A stretch of DNA of 64,000 nt from RBC074 sp964470555 (GTDB lineage: Bacteria > Acidobacteriota > Blastocatellia > RBC074): NCBI GenBank assembly GCA_964470555.1, contig CAYYDG010000009.1, forward strand, positions 1 to 64,000. Reading direction: 5' to 3'. The notes beneath the pieces are model-generated. The model was not told where the DNA came from, ran no database searches, and saw nothing but the letters and a program-made list of their open reading frames with translations. The position numbers were made by a program, and so were the translations under genes. Positions 34,801 through 43,117 of the stretch are shown in pieces. How positions within the stretch are numbered: position 1 is the first letter of the stretch; every line of letters begins with the position of its first letter.

Positions 34801-35328
34801 GACCCAGATCGTGCCTGCGCGATCTTCTGCCAAAGCCGTAATATATTTTCCGGGCAAACCGGAATTAACCGTATAGGTTCGGAACTGTTCGTTTTTGATT
34901 TGGTTCAGCCCTTCGCGTGTTCCCACCCAAAGGCTGTTATCGCTGGCGGCAAAAATAACATTCGTAAAAATGGCCTGTTCCGCCCAAACTTTAGGGTCTT
35001 TGAAGGTTTTGAAGCTGATGCCGTCAAACCGGGAAACGCCTTCCTGAGTTCCTATCCACAAATAACCATCCCTGGTGCGCGCCATATCAACGACGGAGTT
35101 TTGAGGCAGGCCATTGTCTGAATTCCAGTTATCCAACATGAACTGTAAATGATAGGACTTCTCCGAAGTTATGCTGGAAGATTTTGTCGTAGGATTCCTG
35201 GAAGATTTTTTGGCAGATGTGGGAAGTGGCGATCCTGAATGGGAAAGAGAGCGAGGATGTCCCAAAGAGACAAATAGAAGCGAAATTATGATGCTCAAGG
35301 CCGGGAGTTTTGTTTTCAAATAGGCCAT
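31840..35328 (-). CDS. Propeller/Y_Y_Y sensor histidine kinase with PAS domain (orphan)
   Basis: 1162 residues. Signal/anchor (about 7-25), about 13 propeller repeats (for example NSDNGLPQNSVVDMARTRDGYLWIGT), Y_Y_Y domain, membrane helix (WFYLLCLSVLGLAFFGAYQY, about 775-795), PAS domain (MPIAMAVLDNQDSIKILNN...), HisKA_3 with REIHDELGQLLTGLK, and GHKL ATPase with FQESLTNVARHA, DNGRGI and GLLGMRERA. It differs from the two kinases at 3753 and 11621 by the added PAS domain, and no response regulator is adjacent, so its partner must be encoded elsewhere. It is divergent from the membrane-protein gene at 35632 across a roughly 300-bp region that holds a phased-repeat promoter. The 213 bp between this gene and the PSD1 gene hold nothing recognisable. 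Confidence 0.92.
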   Translation of the reverse strand: MAYLKTKLPALSIIISLLFVSLGHPRSLSHSGSPLPTSAKKSSRNPTTKSSSITSEKSYHLQFMLDNWNSDNGLPQNSVVDMARTRDGYLWIGTQEGVSRFDGISFKTFKDPKVWAEQAIFTNVIFAASDNSLWVGTREGLNQIKNEQFRTYTVNSGLPGKYITALAEDRAGTIWVGTRDGVAKITANQITILTVKDGLANNDIRNIVATSDGSVWVGTDKGLTRIKDGNFENYTEQSGLGSNKITRLFESRDGTLWIGTEGGGLNWLKNDCISRLTIRDGLSNNSVYSIAEDNEGALWIGTGTGLDYMLNGQLIHYSPSSKSLRDQIHCLLVDYEGILWIGTKSNGLYKLRKSKFKVYGEAENIPRDDIWCVLESRDGSIWMGLGAGGGLARMKDGKVQSWTIKDGLPDSEVLALYETKDGDLWLGTGGGLCQFINGRFKCHSTKNGLINDQVTAIGETSDGSLWIGTYNGISRFKDGKFDNSWNQKGLGGNLIGDLMVARDGSIWFAGMPNGVFQIKNREVISYSQTKRELSNQPTAIYEDAKGHFWIGTYQNGLCRLRPDGTITTYSTDQGLLENQVFDTVEDGLGFFWLTSNHGLFRIAKQQFDDLDQGKISRLTPIHYGTPDGLRSEECNGGSQPSSWITRDGRVLITTIKGLVTFDPHLILDELSPPKVTIKQIVANQEPVSLEGNISVGPGLQSLEIHYTGLSLVAPTKIQFRYRLDGWDKNWINVADRRTAYYTNLPPGDYTFRLSAANTDGQWDEAGIATSIHVQKLFYQKTWFYLLCLSVLGLAFFGAYQYRVSRLNEKLLDKIVRSMPIAMAVLDNQDSIKILNNQFVRDLGYTFEDLAFLKSWFGQAFPDPATRQQALDSWAKASSVSISHEEIRRIPTEWHVRRKDGTDLDMEVRIARTLDRRIVTFNDITYRKQAEEALKTSREQMRELAARLQQAREEERAFIAREIHDELGQLLTGLKIDLKWFEKRLPQDAENSRLLKEKMTSILELVDETIIAMRRVATQFRPGILDTLGLIAAIEWQAEEFSNRTGILCEFNEQLPQKLPGLECETALFRIFQESLTNVARHANATAVKASLTRKNGALVLQVRDNGRGITDKEISDPHSIGLLGMRERAHIFGGEVTVSGFPGRGTTVTATIPIDRNTLNGN

Positions 35329-35536
35329 AACGCTAATCCGACTAACTTTTTGATTCTATGTGGCCTGAAGGCCGACTCCTCGTCGCTGTTTTACCAGTCA
35401 TCTTGAGGAGAATAAGACTGATGATTTTCTCAAATTCCTACTCTAAGTCGGGGAGTTTTAGAGTTACCGCACTTAAAGTATCACTTACAAATAAAACTCG
35501 CCATAAAAACTGTGCAAATTTCACGTTTTCAAAACT

Positions 35537-35604
35537 CTTTGAAGTTTCTTTCATGGAAAATTCAACTCACCTTTAAGACTTCACCCGGCAATCACCGATA
35601 AATT
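35537..35604 (+). promoter_or_regulatory. Phased half-site promoter D
   Basis: Half-sites CTTTGA (35537), CTTTCA (35548), AATTCA (35559), CCTTTA (35570) and ACTTCA (35578), spaced 11, 11, 11 and 8 bp. The -10-like TAAATT is at 35599, 16 nt after the end of the last half-site. The same geometry occurs at 41797, 43118 and 44012. It lies 28 bp before ATG 35632. Looks like an OmpR/PhoB-family activated promoter. Confidence 0.7.
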
Positions 35605-35631
35605 CCCGCTCGCAATGAGGAGGTGAACCGA

Positions 35632-36366
35632 ATGAATCAACCAGAGCTTGTTTCCAAAACGATTTACACGGCAGTCACCGAAAAGCTGCCGCCAGCGACG
35701 GTTCCGCAAGCGAGCCAATCTTCGCTGAGTCGCACGTTATTGCACGTCGCCTGGATGGCGATTTTGCTGGGGCTGATTGTCGAAACACTGATTTTGATCG
35801 TCGCGGCCAGTTTCGGAAAAACGCTCGCCGCCAAACCGTTTTTGGCTGATCTGACGCAGAAAGTTTCCTGGTCGGTGATTGTCTGCATGGGATTGGCGTT
35901 GGCCAGAGGCGCGACAAGGTTGTTTGCCGCTACGGCGCAGACGGTGTTGGTCGGAGCGGCTGGATTGCTGACGGCTCCGGCGGCATTCGCCGTTGCGCGC
36001 AGTCTGCACGAAGGCGTGCAGGAAGCTTTGTTCATCAAGGTGTTTCAGGGCGGCGGCGGTTCGCCGGTGTTGCTGGCGTTGATCAAGGGCATCGAATACG
36101 GATGCCTGGGGGCATTGCTGATGTGGGTCGGCAAACAGGTTTGGGGAAAGGCGCTGGCTCACGCTGGCGCAGGCATGGTGGTTGGAATCGTATTTGGCGC
36201 TTTGTTGATCGGAGTAATGTCCTGGGGAGCGGTTTCGCCAATGTCAATTGGCACGATCATTTCGCGGGCGCTTAACGAAATCATCAATCCCGTCGGATGC
36301 GCATTGACGCTTTATTCGGCGGAGATTTTGGGACGAACGCAAACCGCCCGAACGGATGAAGACTAA
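35632..36366 (+). CDS. Polytopic membrane protein of unknown family
   Basis: ATG 35632 is preceded by AGGAGG with 9-nt spacing; GTG 35623 is too close to the site. 244 residues. Four or five hydrophobic segments are visible: about 38-60 (VAWMAILLGLIVETLILIVAA), 80-100, 105-130 (VLVGAAGLLTAPAAFAVA), 155-175 and 180-210 (GMVVGIVFGALLIGVMSWG). The N-terminal 35 residues and the C-terminal tail are polar. No family is recognised. First gene after promoter D, followed by a run of secreted-protein genes, so it may be the inner-membrane component of that system (inference). Confidence 0.75.
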   Translation: MNQPELVSKTIYTAVTEKLPPATVPQASQSSLSRTLLHVAWMAILLGLIVETLILIVAASFGKTLAAKPFLADLTQKVSWSVIVCMGLALARGATRLFAATAQTVLVGAAGLLTAPAAFAVARSLHEGVQEALFIKVFQGGGGSPVLLALIKGIEYGCLGALLMWVGKQVWGKALAHAGAGMVVGIVFGALLIGVMSWGAVSPMSIGTIISRALNEIINPVGCALTLYSAEILGRTQTARTDED

Positions 36367-36496
36367 TTGATAAACGCAAGTAAGGAGAAAGAGGGAGAGT
36401 ATTGAATCTCGCCGCTTGCATAACTCTCTGAAGCGGCGAACACAAACAAGTATGGTAACGGCTGATCGGCCTTTTCCGATCAAAAGGAGGCATTTC

Positions 36497-37621
36497 ATGA
36501 CTCGTAGAAATCGTTTGATCACCAGTTTGATGGTCGTACTCGCGCTGCTGGCACAGCCTCTGGCGGCAATTGCTCAAAGCAAAACCTTGAATTCCGGCGG
36601 AGCGAATTCACCCGTCGGGCAAAACGGAGCCAGCGTTGACATCACCAAACTTCGTCTTGCCGGAGGCGACGTTGCTGAAGTGAGTTGGAATGTCGAGATT
36701 CCGGCGGGCGTGGAAGTGCAAGGCTTTGACGTTCGCGTGGACGCCGAACTGAGCAACGGACTGGCTCAAACCGACAGCAAATCGTTTGGCGGAAACGTAC
36801 GGTTTGGCAGTTTCAAATTCAATTTGCCGCTGGTTTCCAATGGCGGAGCAAAACCCGGCGGCGGAAGCACAGGAACCTTTGGACCGGCGACCAGTGTCAA
36901 AGCAGCCAAAGCCAACGACAAAGACTCTTCTTCACAGAAAAATGCTTCCAAATCGAGCGACAAAACGCCTCGCAAATTTGGCGAAGGAAATATCTCCGGC
37001 GGAAACAACAACGGCAGTGGTGGAAATAGCAATACAGGCGGAAACAATAACAATGGTAATGATAAAGGTGTTCGCCCGATTTTGCCCATTCCGGCTCCTA
37101 CGCCAAAACCGCTGTCGCCCAATCCTACTAAAGAACAAGCGCGAATTACCTCGCTGCGAGCTTTCATCACTGCGCGATTTGCCTCCGGGAACGATCTGTT
37201 CGCATTCAGCGACTTCATTCAACCGACCGATGCCATCACTGGCGAAATGAAGTTGAAAGGTCTGCGCGGCAACACACTGCAAGCCAAAAAATTGATCCAT
37301 CTGAATTCTGTCGCTCGGCTGGCGTCGGAATGCCCTTCAGGGCAGGAATGTTTCGACCTCGTGGCCGAAGCGCGCGGAGCCACCACTGGACAGTTCAAAG
37401 TGTCTGCCGAAGTCATCTTCGCCAACGGCGTTCGCCGCAACACCACGCGGACAGCCGGCAACCTGCTGCGACCGGTCAGACTGTCTGTGGACAAGATTGC
37501 CGGAACGCAAATCGCCAACGTGTTGGTGAACATCAATGGTGGCGGCAACCGCGAACAGTTCACCAAACAGGACACGCAGGGAGTGGCCATTCTGCAAGGC
37601 GCTGGCGGCGCAAAGAAATAA
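36497..37621 (+). CDS. Secreted protein with FnIII-like domain and G/N-rich linker
   Basis: ATG 36497 has AAAAGGAGG 6 nt upstream; the longer frame from 36416 lacks support. 374 residues. Signal peptide (about 1-27, ending AAIAQS). Domain 1 (about 40-115, VDITKLRLAGGDVAEVSWNV...VQGFDVRVDAELSNG...KSFGG) resembles the repeats of the protein at 41942 (VFAEVKWDFF...VETVDVEVIGEFGNG...KKSFGA). A low-complexity linker (about 165-215, SGGNNNGSGGNSNTGGNNNN) and Pro-rich piece lead to a second domain (about 215-374) with a CPSGQECFD Cys pair. No known family. Likely periplasmic or surface structural protein. Confidence 0.78.
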   Translation: MTRRNRLITSLMVVLALLAQPLAAIAQSKTLNSGGANSPVGQNGASVDITKLRLAGGDVAEVSWNVEIPAGVEVQGFDVRVDAELSNGLAQTDSKSFGGNVRFGSFKFNLPLVSNGGAKPGGGSTGTFGPATSVKAAKANDKDSSSQKNASKSSDKTPRKFGEGNISGGNNNGSGGNSNTGGNNNNGNDKGVRPILPIPAPTPKPLSPNPTKEQARITSLRAFITARFASGNDLFAFSDFIQPTDAITGEMKLKGLRGNTLQAKKLIHLNSVARLASECPSGQECFDLVAEARGATTGQFKVSAEVIFANGVRRNTTRTAGNLLRPVRLSVDKIAGTQIANVLVNINGGGNREQFTKQDTQGVAILQGAGGAKK

Positions 37622-37633
37622 CCATCAACCACA

Positions 37634-37763
37634 AAGCTGGCGGCAAAGCGCACGTTTTCTGACGACGCGCAATCAAGCGAAGAAGCGGCAAATCGGCTTC
37701 ATCGCCTCATTGCAAATCCCGGTTGCGCGTGTGGCAGGGAAGCGTGCGCCTTGCCGCCAGCTT
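37634..37763. repeat. Long-range inverted repeat in intergenic gap
   Basis: Arms 37634-37654 and 37743-37763 (AAGCTGGCGGCAAAGCGCACG and its complement, 20 of 21 paired) enclose about 90 bp. It fills most of the 194-bp gap between two secreted-protein genes. No T-run. Could be an mRNA-stability structure or an extragenic palindromic element. Confidence 0.65.
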
Positions 37764-37815
37764 ATCGTCGAGTTCGTTTCCCCCGACAACGCTTCAACAA
37801 ACCAGGAGGACAAGT

Positions 37816-38505
37816 ATGCAATACACGATTTCAAAAACTCGCAATCTGCTTCGGTTGGTTACTGTGGCTTTGATGACGTTGGCGGCGTTTGGCTGGTTGG
37901 CAGCCGAAGCCGGGAAACAACGCGATGCCAGCGGAACCATTACGTTGGAACTCTGCAAAAAAGGCGAAAACGGTCAGTGGCAGGTCATTGACCGGATCAA
38001 AAGCCCAGTCAATTTCACGGCCAGCGTCATGGATCTGGCCGCAGGCAAGGAAATCACCAGCAATTTCAATTGGCGCGGAACCAGCGAAAAAGGATTGCGC
38101 GCCGAAGGAAGAATGATGCGCGCAGGCAAGGTCAAACTGGATGTCATGCGCGGGATGCTGGAACTCGATCTACCTATGGAAGCCACGGTCAACGGCAAGA
38201 AAATTCCGCTCAACGTCAAATTGACTACGGAATCGCTTTCTTCTCCGACCGGACAGATCAGCGGCAAAAAAGCCAGCTTGAATAACGGCACACTGACCGG
38301 AGGCATTGTCGGATTTTCCGTCATCAAACAGCGCGATTTGGTGGATGAAATGGCGAAAGTCGGCGACAACAGCGGTTCTATGCTGGCGCGAAAAGTAGAA
38401 CAGAAAAAAGAAATCCGCACCTCCGGCGTGGTCGGCGGCAGCGGAGGTCTTTCCGAAGAACTGATTGTCGTTATGCGCGGCGACGGAACCGTCCGCGCCA
38501 GGTAA
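37816..38505 (+). CDS. Secreted hypothetical protein
   Basis: ATG 37816 follows CAGGAGGAC; the open frame from 37723 is not used. 229 residues with a signal peptide (about 1-30). The mature part is rich in beta-strand-like alternation (SGTITLELCKKGENGQWQVIDRIKSP, MLELDLPMEATVNGKKIPLNVKLTTES), has one Cys, and ends VVMRGDGTVRAR. No recognised family. It starts 29 bp before the SBBP gene's ATG, so the two are probably co-transcribed. Confidence 0.72.
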   Translation: MQYTISKTRNLLRLVTVALMTLAAFGWLAAEAGKQRDASGTITLELCKKGENGQWQVIDRIKSPVNFTASVMDLAAGKEITSNFNWRGTSEKGLRAEGRMMRAGKVKLDVMRGMLELDLPMEATVNGKKIPLNVKLTTESLSSPTGQISGKKASLNNGTLTGGIVGFSVIKQRDLVDEMAKVGDNSGSMLARKVEQKKEIRTSGVVGGSGGLSEELIVVMRGDGTVRAR

Positions 38506-38534
38506 AAAGAAAGTTTCAAACCAGGGAGGCACAA

Positions 38535-41483
38535 ATGAAAACAGTTCACTTGCAATTCACTCGTTCATTCACGCTGGCGGTGATGATATTCGGTTTGGTG
38601 TTTACCCAGCCGATGCTGGTGTCACGAACCGCAGCAGCCAACGGACAAAAGACCGTCCCCGCTGGAATCAAAGAATCATCCGTGGTCGTCAACAAAACCG
38701 GAGTCATTGAAAATTACGGAAAATTGCCGCTGCGCTTTGAATCGAACCACGGCCAGATCAACCTGGCGGTGAAGTTCGTTTCGCGCGGCAGTGGATACAC
38801 GTTGTTTCTGACTGGCAACAACGCCGTCATGGCGTTGCGCGGCGCTGACAATCAAACCAGTTCGTTGACTATGGCGCTGGTGGGCGCGAATGCTTCGCCG
38901 CAAGTCAGCGGGCAGGAGTTGTTCGCGGGCAAAAGCAACTATTACGTTGGCAACGACCAGTCGAAATGGCGCACAAACGTCCCGAATTACGGCAAAGTCC
39001 GATACAGCGAAATCTGGCCGGGCATAGACATGCTTTGGTACGGCAACCAGCGGATGCTGGAATACGATTTCATCGTCAAACCGGGCGTGAATCCCCAGCA
39101 AATCCGTCTGGCATTCGATGGCGCACAAAGTTTACGGCTGGACGCCGAAGGCAATCTGGTTCTGAAAACCCAGGCGGGCGAACTGATTCAAAAAGCGCCT
39201 GTGGTTTATCAGGACGGCGCGCAGGGAAGAGAATCCGTTTCGGGCAAATACGTTCTGTCGGCGGCGAACGAAGTCGGTTTTGAACTCGGCGCTTATGACA
39301 TCACTCGTCCGCTGGTGATTGATCCTGTGTTGGCCATGGCCTCGTATTTGGGCGGCAGCTTGCTCGACAACATCCAGGATGTGGCGCTGGATTCTGCCGG
39401 TAATGTGTATTGCACAGGGTTGCTGAGGTCGAGTGAGTTTCCACCGGGAACCGGCGACAAAGACGGTGACGCCACTTACGTCGTCAAGTTCAGCGCTGAT
39501 GGCACTTCGCTGATTTACGCAACCGTGCTGGATGGCAGTGACGATGATTTCGCGCAAGCGATTGCCGTCAACAGCAACGGTCAGGCAGTGATTGCCGGAC
39601 ATACATTTTCCGATGATTATCCGTTGCTGTTTCCGTTTGAAGGCACGCACAATCCGGGATTGGGCGGAGGTGGCGATGATGCCTTTGTCACCAAACTGGA
39701 CGAAAACGGCCAACTCAACAGCGGATGCAACTGTTCCTTTTCGACGTATCTGGGCGGCAGCGGCAGCGATTTTGCGCGCGGCATTGCTTTCAGCAGCAAC
39801 AATCGCGTTTATGTGGTTGGCGAAACCAGCTCGATCAACTTTCCCAAAGTGAATCAGTTTCAAGGCAATAGCGTTTTCAGTGGCACGGATGCTTTTCTGA
39901 CGGTGTTTGCCGCCAATGGCCAGAGTCTGATTTATTCCACATATTTTCGCGGTGGCAGCGACAATCTGGAACGGGCACGTAACGTTGCGGTAGATACTTC
40001 AGGCAATGCCTACGTGATTGGCCAAACGGATGGCAATAATATCCAAACGCGCGGGGCGAACGGGACTTCCCCTGCTCAGGCAAACAACGCTGGAGGGATG
40101 GACGTTTTTGTGGCGAAGTTCAATCCGTCGCTTTCCGGCAACAGTTCGCTGATTTATGCCACCTATCTGGGCGGCTCCGGGACAGAGTTTGCGCAGGATA
40201 TTGCCGTGGATTCACAGCAACGCGCGTATGTGACGGGTCAAACCGGCTCGTTCAATTTTCCGCTCAATGCCGTATCGGGCGCGACCGTGCTCGACACCAC
40301 AAACCAGACCAACGAAGCGTTTGTGACCTGTTTCAATGCCAACGGATCGGGGCGAGTGTTTTCTACGTTTCTGGGCGGCAACGGACAAGACGTCGGTCAG
40401 TCCATTGCCGTGGACATCGCCAACAACATTTACGTCAACCTTTCCACGACTTCCAATCAGAATCTGCCGCTGATCAACCCGATTCAGGGAACGTTTGCCG
40501 GAAGTTGGGACGCTTATCTTGCCAAGATTTCGCCCGAAGGACGCAGCATTCTGTTTTCGACCTATCTGGGTGGCAGCAGCACCGAAACCAGTCTGGGAAT
40601 GGCGGTGTCGCCTAACGGAGAAAGTCTGGCCGTCGGTGGCGTGACCTTGTCCACGAACTTTCCTGTCACGCCCGGGGCTGTGCAGTCACAGAAATCAGGC
40701 GACCGCGACGGTTTTGTCGCTCGGATCAAGTTTGAAAACCCCGATACCATAGGCGTTTATCGCCCATCCAACTCGAATTTCTTTCTGCGCAATACCAACA
40801 CCACCGGGAATGCCGAAATCATCGTGGGGCTTGGCTCCGCAGGCGATATTCCGATTGCAGGCGATTGGGACGGAGACGGTGACGATGAACCAGGTGTGTT
40901 TCGTCCCAGCACGGGGCAATTCATTTTGCGCAAATCCAGCATTTCTTTTTGTTTATTCCCGCCATGCACCATCACATTGAACTTCGGTCAGTTCGGCGAT
41001 CTGCCTGTGGTGGGAGATTGGAACGGTGATGGAATTGATACCGTAGGCGTGTACCGCATCATCAATGGCAGCGGAAACTGGTTGTTGAGCAACAGTCCGA
41101 ATGTCAACGGCACGACACCAGTGGTGAATATCCCTGTCTTTGCGTTTGGCTTGCCTGGCCAGCTTCCGGTCGTCGGCGATTGGAATGGCGACGGACGGGA
41201 CACCGTAGGCGTGTTTCAGGGACTGGGCCAATTCGCCATCACCAACCAATTGCTGAATTTCGATCCAAACGAAGCCTTTTTCTTCATTGTACAGGGCGCA
41301 GACGGATTGCCTTTGACCGGCGATTGGAATGACGACGGCATAGACACCGTGGGGCTTTTCAATGACGGAGTCGTGTTTTTGCGAAACACCAACTCTACCG
41401 GCCCGGCGGATTTGACCTTTGGTTTTGGTCAGGCCGGTGACCAGCCTGTTGCGGGCGACTGGAACGGGTTGCCGATTCCATAA
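38535..41483 (+). CDS. Secreted SBBP beta-propeller protein with DUF7948-like N-terminus and FG-GAP-like end
   Basis: 982 residues, AGGGAGG before ATG 38535. Signal peptide (about 1-35). N-terminal domain (about 55-265) of the type that precedes SBBP propellers (LPLRFESNHGQINLAVKFVSRG, SNYYVGNDQSKW, NYGKVRYSEIWPGIDMLWYG). SBBP repeats (about 270-735: YLGGSGSDFARGIAFSSNNRVYVVGET and similar, six to eight). Then four repeats of GDWDGDGxDxxGVFRPSTGQF type (about 740-982), resembling FG-GAP/VCBS calcium-binding loops. Extracellular. Such proteins are abundant in Acidobacteria and Bacteroidota, with unknown function. A large hairpin terminator follows. Confidence 0.9.
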   Translation: MKTVHLQFTRSFTLAVMIFGLVFTQPMLVSRTAAANGQKTVPAGIKESSVVVNKTGVIENYGKLPLRFESNHGQINLAVKFVSRGSGYTLFLTGNNAVMALRGADNQTSSLTMALVGANASPQVSGQELFAGKSNYYVGNDQSKWRTNVPNYGKVRYSEIWPGIDMLWYGNQRMLEYDFIVKPGVNPQQIRLAFDGAQSLRLDAEGNLVLKTQAGELIQKAPVVYQDGAQGRESVSGKYVLSAANEVGFELGAYDITRPLVIDPVLAMASYLGGSLLDNIQDVALDSAGNVYCTGLLRSSEFPPGTGDKDGDATYVVKFSADGTSLIYATVLDGSDDDFAQAIAVNSNGQAVIAGHTFSDDYPLLFPFEGTHNPGLGGGGDDAFVTKLDENGQLNSGCNCSFSTYLGGSGSDFARGIAFSSNNRVYVVGETSSINFPKVNQFQGNSVFSGTDAFLTVFAANGQSLIYSTYFRGGSDNLERARNVAVDTSGNAYVIGQTDGNNIQTRGANGTSPAQANNAGGMDVFVAKFNPSLSGNSSLIYATYLGGSGTEFAQDIAVDSQQRAYVTGQTGSFNFPLNAVSGATVLDTTNQTNEAFVTCFNANGSGRVFSTFLGGNGQDVGQSIAVDIANNIYVNLSTTSNQNLPLINPIQGTFAGSWDAYLAKISPEGRSILFSTYLGGSSTETSLGMAVSPNGESLAVGGVTLSTNFPVTPGAVQSQKSGDRDGFVARIKFENPDTIGVYRPSNSNFFLRNTNTTGNAEIIVGLGSAGDIPIAGDWDGDGDDEPGVFRPSTGQFILRKSSISFCLFPPCTITLNFGQFGDLPVVGDWNGDGIDTVGVYRIINGSGNWLLSNSPNVNGTTPVVNIPVFAFGLPGQLPVVGDWNGDGRDTVGVFQGLGQFAITNQLLNFDPNEAFFFIVQGADGLPLTGDWNDDGIDTVGLFNDGVVFLRNTNSTGPADLTFGFGQAGDQPVAGDWNGLPIP

Positions 41484-41498
41484 GCGCTCTTTTGGCAT

Positions 41499-41569
41499 CC
41501 GCTTCCTGCAGTTTTTAGCCTCCTTGAAATCTGCGGCGTGAACGCCGTCCTGCGGGAAGCGGTTTTTTT
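41499..41569 (+). terminator. Branched intrinsic terminator after SBBP gene
   Basis: CCGCTTCCTGCAG (41499-41511) pairs with CTGCGGGAAGCGG (41550-41562), with an inner GGCGT-GA-ACGCC hairpin (41535-41546), then seven T. Confidence 0.8.
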
Positions 41570-41579
41570 CTTCAATCAC

Positions 41580-41688
41580 TTATAGCGATTTTCACTTGAA
41601 TGCGACTTGGTAGAACAGGTTAATAAACTGTTCTACCAACGTTTGGTAAGCAAATTGACAGGTCGCGTGCAATTGCAACCCGCTATAA
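41580..41688. repeat. TATAGCG palindromic element, 109 bp
   Basis: Ends TTATAGCG (41580-41587) and CGCTATAA (41681-41688) are exact complements, and about 23 of the first 30 positions pair between the two ends. The middle holds a perfect 12-bp hairpin TTGGTAGAACAG / CTGTTCTACCAA (41607-41618 / 41628-41639). A half-element of related sequence is at 11411-11466. MITE or REP-like; no coding capacity. Confidence 0.7.
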
Positions 41689-41796
41689 CCCGATTCGTGA
41701 GCGCAGCCGGTCGGTTCGGAAGCTGATTCCAGACTGACTTCGAATGGTTGTCGGGCTGCTGTCCTGCTGCGTTCGGGCCGGCTGCGCTCCCGGATC

Positions 41797-41864
41797 CTTT
41801 GAAGAGACTTTCAACAGAATTTCAAATCCGCTTCAAGATTTCAGGTGGCGGATTTGGGTACTTT
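41797..41864 (+). promoter_or_regulatory. Phased half-site promoter A
   Basis: CTTTGA (41797), CTTTCA (41808), ATTTCA (41819), GCTTCA (41830), ATTTCA (41838): spacing 11, 11, 11, 8 bp. The -10-like TACTTT is at 41859, again 16 nt after the last half-site. Followed by an 77-bp leader to ATG 41942. Confidence 0.72.
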
Positions 41865-41941
41865 TCGTCGCGTTGAGAGAGCGCCGGAAACTATTTACGA
41901 CCGGCAATGAATTGACTATTGATTGAACAAGGAGGCAAGCA

Positions 41942-43114
41942 ATGCAGAGATCAAAATTTTTCGCCGCGATTCTTTTTTCCATCGCCATTCTTATTTCCTG
42001 TTTTGCCGAAGCGCAGGCTCAGGGCAAAAAGAAGAGTCAGGGCAAGGGGGCGCCTGCGCCGATTGGAATTCAAGTCGCTGAGCCGGTTGACCGCGACAAG
42101 GCCAAAGTGGCCGTCACTTCGGCCAATGTTCGCACGGCTGGCGCAAACGTTTTTGCCGAAGTGAAGTGGGATTTCTTCGCTCCACAAGGCAGTCGAGTCG
42201 AAACCGTGGATGTGGAAGTCATCGGTGAATTCGGCAATGGCACGGGCGTTTCGGAGAAAAAAAGTTTTGGCGCAGTAACCAGCGGATCGCTGTTTCTGGC
42301 CGAAGCCAGCAAACATCCAGCCAGCAAATTCACCAATATCAATGCCAAAGTTACGGTCAATTTCCGCGACCTCAACAACAACCAGCTTTTTGCCAAAGCC
42401 GCAGTGAAAAACTTCCCCGTGAGTGTGAAGCAGGTTCCGCCGGCGACGGCTGACCCGGTTCGATTGACCGTGAAACAAACCCAGCTCAATGGATTGAATA
42501 CCTTTGTCTTCTGGGATGTGACGGGATTGTCCGCCAGTAGCAAGGTCGAAAGTTTTGACGTCACGATCACAGCCGATCTGGACAAAGTGCAGTCAATCGA
42601 AACCAGGTCGCAAGGCCGCACGCTGCAAAACCCGAATGACCGTTCGACGACTTTCAGCTTTGCGCAAATCGGAGTCGTCAACGCTGTTGCCATCTTGAAA
42701 ACGCGCGTTGTGGTTGTGGCTTTCGTGCGAGATTTGAACACCAACTTTGTGGATCGCATCACGGAAGTCCGCGAAGACGTGTTTCCGCGTCCATCGCTGC
42801 CGGTTGTCAATCTGGCGGTCAGCGATTTCAAAGCCAGTTTGAACAATCTGTTGTCGGTCAACTGGACGATCAATGGCGACGGTGGAAGCCGTATCAAAGG
42901 ATTTGAAATCAGTTTGACGACGATTTTTCCTGACAACACGCAAACGACCCAGGTGTTTCAGGCCAGTCCGCAATCGCGTAGCTTGACGCGTTCGATTTTG
43001 CCGTCCAACGGCGCGCCGAACGGATTCAAGCAGGCGTTGGTCACCGTCACCGCCAAAATGGAAACCACCGACGGTCGCAAATTCGATGTCGTCGCCAAAC
43101 GCAAGCTCTTCTAA
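41942..43114 (+). CDS. Secreted protein with three tandem FnIII/Ig-like repeats
   Basis: 390 residues; AAGGAGG precedes ATG 41942. Signal peptide (about 1-28, ending AEAQAQG). Three repeats of about 100 residues share the pattern hydrophobic strand, W at a fixed place, then VExFDVxI: about 50-160 (VFAEVKWDFFAPQGSRVETVDVEV), 170-280 (TFVFWDVTGLSASSKVESFDVTI) and 285-385 (LLSVNWTINGDGGSRIKGFEISL). The first matches the N-terminal domain of the protein at 36497. No catalytic signature. Monocistronic, from promoter A. Probably a periplasmic or surface adhesive/structural protein. Confidence 0.8.
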   Translation: MQRSKFFAAILFSIAILISCFAEAQAQGKKKSQGKGAPAPIGIQVAEPVDRDKAKVAVTSANVRTAGANVFAEVKWDFFAPQGSRVETVDVEVIGEFGNGTGVSEKKSFGAVTSGSLFLAEASKHPASKFTNINAKVTVNFRDLNNNQLFAKAAVKNFPVSVKQVPPATADPVRLTVKQTQLNGLNTFVFWDVTGLSASSKVESFDVTITADLDKVQSIETRSQGRTLQNPNDRSTTFSFAQIGVVNAVAILKTRVVVVAFVRDLNTNFVDRITEVREDVFPRPSLPVVNLAVSDFKASLNNLLSVNWTINGDGGSRIKGFEISLTTIFPDNTQTTQVFQASPQSRSLTRSILPSNGAPNGFKQALVTVTAKMETTDGRKFDVVAKRKLF

Positions 43115-43117
43115 ACG

